Assembly (NCBI RefSeq): GCF_037975245.1 | Contig: NC_092565.1 | Location: forward strand, 4,465,499 to 4,529,498 | DNA from: Apostichopus japonicus | Taxonomy: Eukaryota > Echinodermata > Holothuroidea > Aspidochirotida > Stichopodidae | Reading direction: 5' to 3' | DNA: 64,000 bases | Shown: positions 59,338 to 64,000 of the stretch, in pieces | Numbering within the stretch: the stretch's first letter is position 1 | Layout of the letters: each line of letters opens with the position of its first letter | Position numbers and translations under genes: made by a program | The notes under the pieces: generated by a model | Seen by the model: the letters and a program-made list of their open reading frames with translations, nothing else | The model's database searches: none | Told to the model about the DNA's origin: nothing

Positions 59338-62300
59338 CTGAGGAAACAACAAACGGCAACATTGGTACATTATCAGATCTGGCATCGTCATGTTTACATA
59401 CATGTTAAAAAACTGTTGCGATTGATAAAAGTGTTCCAGGTTGGTAATAAAACCATGCAAAATAACTCAATATTATCCTAACACTTGTACAGTTTAGTTT
59501 CATCATTTTAAAAATATTCCATAAAACTACAGAGAGTAACAAATGTAAGATTGCTTTACATTATACTACAGCAGAGTATGTTCCAATATTTATAACTTCA
59601 AAGCTTGGCATCTGAACCAGGTGATGATGCAATAACACTTTTTTATCACTGCCTCTCCCTAGTTGATAAAAACTATAGGGAAAATCTGTGATGACTAATA
59701 AAACCAAGCAAGAGCGTATACAAATGAATATACAATCACAGTGACACACCAATAGGTGTTAAGTGGTAAGTACTATATACACAGAGGGCTTGGTGTATGA
59801 ATACTTACTGTACCAAGCAGTTGTCTAATAACAGTAAACATGAGATCACATCCTCTTATATTGCACTAGCATAGACTTCTGGTATTTATCTTTTATTTTC
59901 ACTTCTGACAATGATCAATTTATGACTCATTCAATGTAAGGTATGCGTTATTCAGCAAGCTACAGTACATGATATATACAATGTTAGTTACAGCAAGCAC
60001 TATTAAACCTACACTGCTGAGCTCTCTAAATGGAAAATGTACAATTCGTTGATCAACTTCAAGTTAGCTTGATAAATAAATTTCACCTCCAACTTCCTAT
60101 CCCAAAGCATCACCTGGTTTGCTCAGCTATATTATGGTAAATTTGTGTGTCTCTAATGTGTAATGCTGACAATAAATTTTGACAGAATTCATTTCACCTG
60201 ACCTTTCTTCTGACTAGTCAAGCCAAAAGCTTCAAAGCCAAAAAAAAAACAGAGTTCTGTTCAATTAACTAAGGAAGAAGGATTTGGCATGGCTGTTTCA
60301 TCAATCCAACCTATCCCGTGAGATTACCAGTTTGTGTGTATATATTCTGCCAAAGGTAGCCAGCCACTTAGTGCTAACATTGCCAGGGGCAGACTTAAAA
60401 CAACTGAACAGCACACATATATCATTCTCAAAGATTTTTATTTAACAAATATATATATAAAAAAATTGACAACCAAGCTGTAAATTTCCAGGGTTTTCTT
60501 CCTTTTTATTTTTTTATATTTTTTGTAGCTACAGAAGGAAAGCGCACTATATAAGCATATATAGGCATCAGTTATGAATGGCATTTTCAACTCAACTGAT
60601 CTCTAATATTATTAACGACAACATTGAACATGATGTAACTAGATGAAACCTTTGAGTTGGGGAAGATAGATACAGGCCTTGTTCACATGTGAGAATGGAT
60701 CTCGTTTCCCTGCACCCCCACAAAAACTGTAAATGGGCACTGGATCAAAGGACTAATGTAAGAGCATTTTGCAAGGCACAAGAAGGTCACAATGACTTTG
60801 CGAATCCAAATACTTAGCAAGTCACAGACCTACAGCACATACGGTGATCTACATGATCTAGAGCGTTCACACAACAATACTGACCACCATCGCATGGTCT
60901 GGATCCACTCGGATTTATTCTCAAATGTGAACATGGCTACAGACAAAGTGTGTTCATAGCAACTGTTTAAGCTCCGGTAGTCCAGTTTCATCATTCTTTT
61001 GATGTTGCTTGATACTGAAATCCATAATCCAGTTTTGACTTTGTATCATGAATTTTGAAATTTTCCAAATTTGCATTTTACATACAAATATATGAGGACA
61101 ATGTATCCATCAGCATGATGAAATGTTTAGAAGGAAATAAATGATATCAATAATTATTCATGGGTTCATTCATTTCCAATAGGAGTAGAAAGTCTAGGAA
61201 GGTTATTTCTGATCAACTGCAAGTTTTATTTTTATGAGTAATTCTCAGTATACTTAGGGTTTGGTGGAAGGGTGACTCAAATGAAAAATGCTCCTATAAG
61301 TGTTTGCTATGGCTCTCCGAATACCACCCACTGCAAACAAGAGGCATATATACAGTAGGACATTGTATAGTAGATCAAAGTCAGTGTTTTTAGTAGAACC
61401 ACATTGTTATACTACATAGTATTAAAGGATAGAGTTCTGTGCTCTTAAGTTATTCCGTGCGCATGTCAGTCATTGAATTGAAAGAAGACGTGTCACTTAT
61501 TCAAGCTGGGTCGTAATCCATACAGTTACACAATGTACCCAAGCAGCCACATGCAGTACCATCAACACATACTGTAATCTGTAACATCCCCACATGTGTC
61601 AATTCACCTAATTCCAAAATCAGTAATGTCACAGGAAGACACTATCAAAAATATCTGCTAATCTGCGATTAAAACCCAAGGCTCACTATTTCTGTGCACG
61701 GTTTCATCTGTTCAGAAAGAATTGAATAGAAAAATTCCCATTCACTTAATACAAAATGTGTATGGTAAAGCAAACAAAATCTTAAAAGCTTCAAATTTTC
61801 CTATACAAATGCATAGGTTAGTCATTTTTAGTGATCAGATTCAACTTTTTGTCACAAAAGCTCCAATTGCACGGCCTATGCCAACGAGATGATGCTATGC
61901 GAATGTTACCAAACTGTTAATTAGTTTTCTCGAGACAGCTGTCCCTGCATTCAATAGGAGCTGTCTTGAGGAAATCTCAAACCTACGTACAACACAGCGT
62001 CACACACAGCTCAGCTTTAGTACAGCCACGACATGTGATGCTTTTGCAGCTGTACTGTGAAGCAGCTTTCATCCAATATTGAACCTGTCCAGGCAGCGAG
62101 GGTCTATTTATGCATTAATTACATCTAGCGTAATTATTTCCTCATTCATGACTGCCCACTTCAGAGGATTCTGTAGAGGCAATTCTAAGTTGTAAATTCA
62201 TAACAGATCGTTCTATGAGGCAATTCTGAGTGCAAAATAAATATTTGAAGCTATATGGAGGAGAGAGGCTCAAAATACTAGTTGTAGTTAGTACTGTAAA

Positions 62301-64000
62301 ATCACAGTTTGTAAACCATGGTGATCTAACACACGTCAACTCAGTGAGTGCAGTGAGCAAATGTTACACCATGCCAAACTCGTACAACATGTGATAAGTG
62401 AATATTTGCTTTGACTAAATAGAACACGCGTTGCATTTGAATGAAAATAAGTGTAGACCTCGACTGCGTATTATCGAATACTATCAAATCGATTGCAAAA
62501 AAACATATTCATAAGTCTTTAATCTAATTGTTTAAATTATCACTGGATTGGTTTCATTATTTACAGTCAAAGTACAATGAATAGTTGAATACAGATTAAC
62601 TTTCATTATAGAGTTGTAGACCTAGTATAAAAAAAAGTTTCAAAATTATGCCCAGAATCTCTATATATATGATACAATCTATACTGTACAATCTCCTTAC
62701 TTTGAAATCTGTACTTAGCCCAGTTATGAAGCCTGGAAGGCCTCAATATCTCTTATCTACAGAAAACCAAACATTGAATATGACATGTGCAGTACAAACA
62801 CATGTACTAGGAAACTTTCTCATCAAATTCAAATGGTGGTGATTAATTTGAAATTCCAAGTGTGTTGTTGGGGTTTTAATAATTAGTTCACACGTTGCAG
62901 CTGTTTATAACGAAGGCTACAAACGAATGGACAGCGCGACAATGGAATATCAATGAAATGGTTTTCTAATACTTGATACAGGAGGGGAGAGAGAGAGAGA
63001 GTGTGTAATTAATTAGTGATGCTAGAGTATGTAAATTTCAGTGATAGATAATTAAACCAATACCTAAATTTTTTTCGGTAGTTAATTCACACCATATCAT
63101 CACTCAGTCTCAAGGACTACTGTATACAGAAATTATCTAGAGCTGTATCAGTGAGAATTTTAGAATATCAGCATGCGAAGTATACATCATTGTGCTTTAA
63201 TGGTTGGTATTAATTACATTGTGTATAAAGCAGTGAGCTCTGAGCAAGTTCGTGTTCCAGTTGGCTCTGATTTTTTTGCACTGTTTTCGCTGTGGAAAGA
63301 GACTGTACAGCTGTGCTACTTAGTGAAGTCATATGGGGCGGATCACAAGATACTTCAGTACTGCAACTAAATGATTGAGGCATCACAATTTCATATTCGA
63401 AGTTAAAAAAGGCGGAGAGATAAATATCATCAAACTAAGTAATAGATTGATAAAATACAGATAGTAGATAACAAGAGCAAACAAACCAGTTAAGAGTTGC
63501 AAGCAACAACCTGTCCTGACACAGAAAACTGTGTGGATAGAAGGCATTTATTTATAGACTAAGACTGCACTGCTAGGCTGTTATCAAGAGGAGCTGCATA
63601 ACCTATTGTGTGCACAAAAAGTAACAGGGAGGCTTCAATTGTTATAGTGTCCCCCCTTCAAACAAACAATCCCAGATTTGGAACCCCTCTTCAATCAAAG
63701 CTGCCCGGCATTCGGGGCAAAGTTCATTTTGTGTTTAAAAATACTGCTAATGGTGACCCTACTACTGTATAAGGGGGAAAGGGTAAATCACAGCTCATCT
63801 CCAGTTTTCCTGTGAGTAAAGCTGACTACACACATCACGGTATAGATGAACAGGAAGGTTTGGCACTCGTCTTCTTGATTGAGGATGTCCCGTTCAAGAG
63901 AGCTCCCAAATGAAACGTAAATTGCCAAACCAGAAAACGTGCATGGCTCTGCTGTACATAGGCAAACGTATACCGACTCTGTACAATTTCAAAGCATGCA
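59338..64000 (-). other. CPEB2/3/4: Upstream CPEB intron, incomplete; no exon recognised
   Basis: AT-rich, with TACTGTA/TACAGTA words as in the other introns. I searched the minus strand by eye for the short Arg/Gly-rich B-region micro-exon of CPEB2-4 and for glutamine- or proline-rich N-terminal coding sequence and found neither. An imperfect 15-bp hairpin is at 61926-61974 and a GA run at about 62986-63002. A very short exon could have been missed. Confidence 0.5.
61926..61974. repeat. Short inverted repeat
   Basis: tttctcgagacagct (61926-61940) pairs with agctgtcttgaggaaa (61959-61974) with two mismatches and an 18-base loop. It is too short for a typical pre-miRNA. Confidence 0.45.

Noticed and set aside
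60500-60570. Possible LINE 3' tail (gaaagcgcactatataagca)
   Set aside because: Only about 20 bases resemble such tails and no coding remnant precedes it on either strand.

Overview
The window looks like a marine invertebrate animal genome. It is AT-rich with long introns and GT-AG splicing, and it is full of old LINE, tRNA-derived SINE, MITE-like and DIRS-like repeats. The host-gene protein is very close to its vertebrate relatives, which suggests a deuterostome such as an echinoderm, but that is inference. No prokaryotic features, CRISPR arrays or intact viral genes are seen.

The one host gene I can support is a CPEB of the CPEB2/3/4 (Orb2) subfamily on the minus strand. Six coding exons were placed to the base: 59337-59158, 51213-51124, 35705-35587, 30772-30658, 19529-19348 and 18909-18676. 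Together they encode about 305 residues: the linker before RRM1, both RRMs and the C-terminal ZZ-type zinc domain. All junctions are GT-AG and the phases agree across every join. The N-terminal exons and promoter lie beyond 64000. An AT-rich stretch of up to about 6.8 kb after the stop (18675 down to about 11.8 kb) is probably the 3' UTR; it holds a miR-92-type 8-mer directly beside a CPE.

Layout: 1-11.8 kb is intergenic and repeat-rich. It holds a LINE 3' end, a TIR element with internal 142-bp repeats, a second LINE relic, a tandem array of tRNA-like units with a 312-bp higher-order period, and a composite direct/inverted repeat. 11.8-18.7 kb is the putative 3' UTR. 18.7-59.3 kb is the CPEB exon/intron body. 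Its 15.4-kb intron carries two abutting inverted-repeat elements at 39.5-46.3 kb. The larger is a DIRS-like element with a tyrosine recombinase, no visible reverse transcriptase, and SINEs where that gene should be. 59.3-64 kb is an upstream intron.

The most unusual pattern is a short module related to the DIRS-like inverted terminal repeat. Its core is GAGACAGGTAAG followed by GAAGTAAATA. It recurs as isolated fragments across the window, including inside both copies of the TIR element, which lie 52 kb apart in opposite orientation. The TIR element's internal repeats contain AGGTCA half-sites in DR1 and DR4 spacing.
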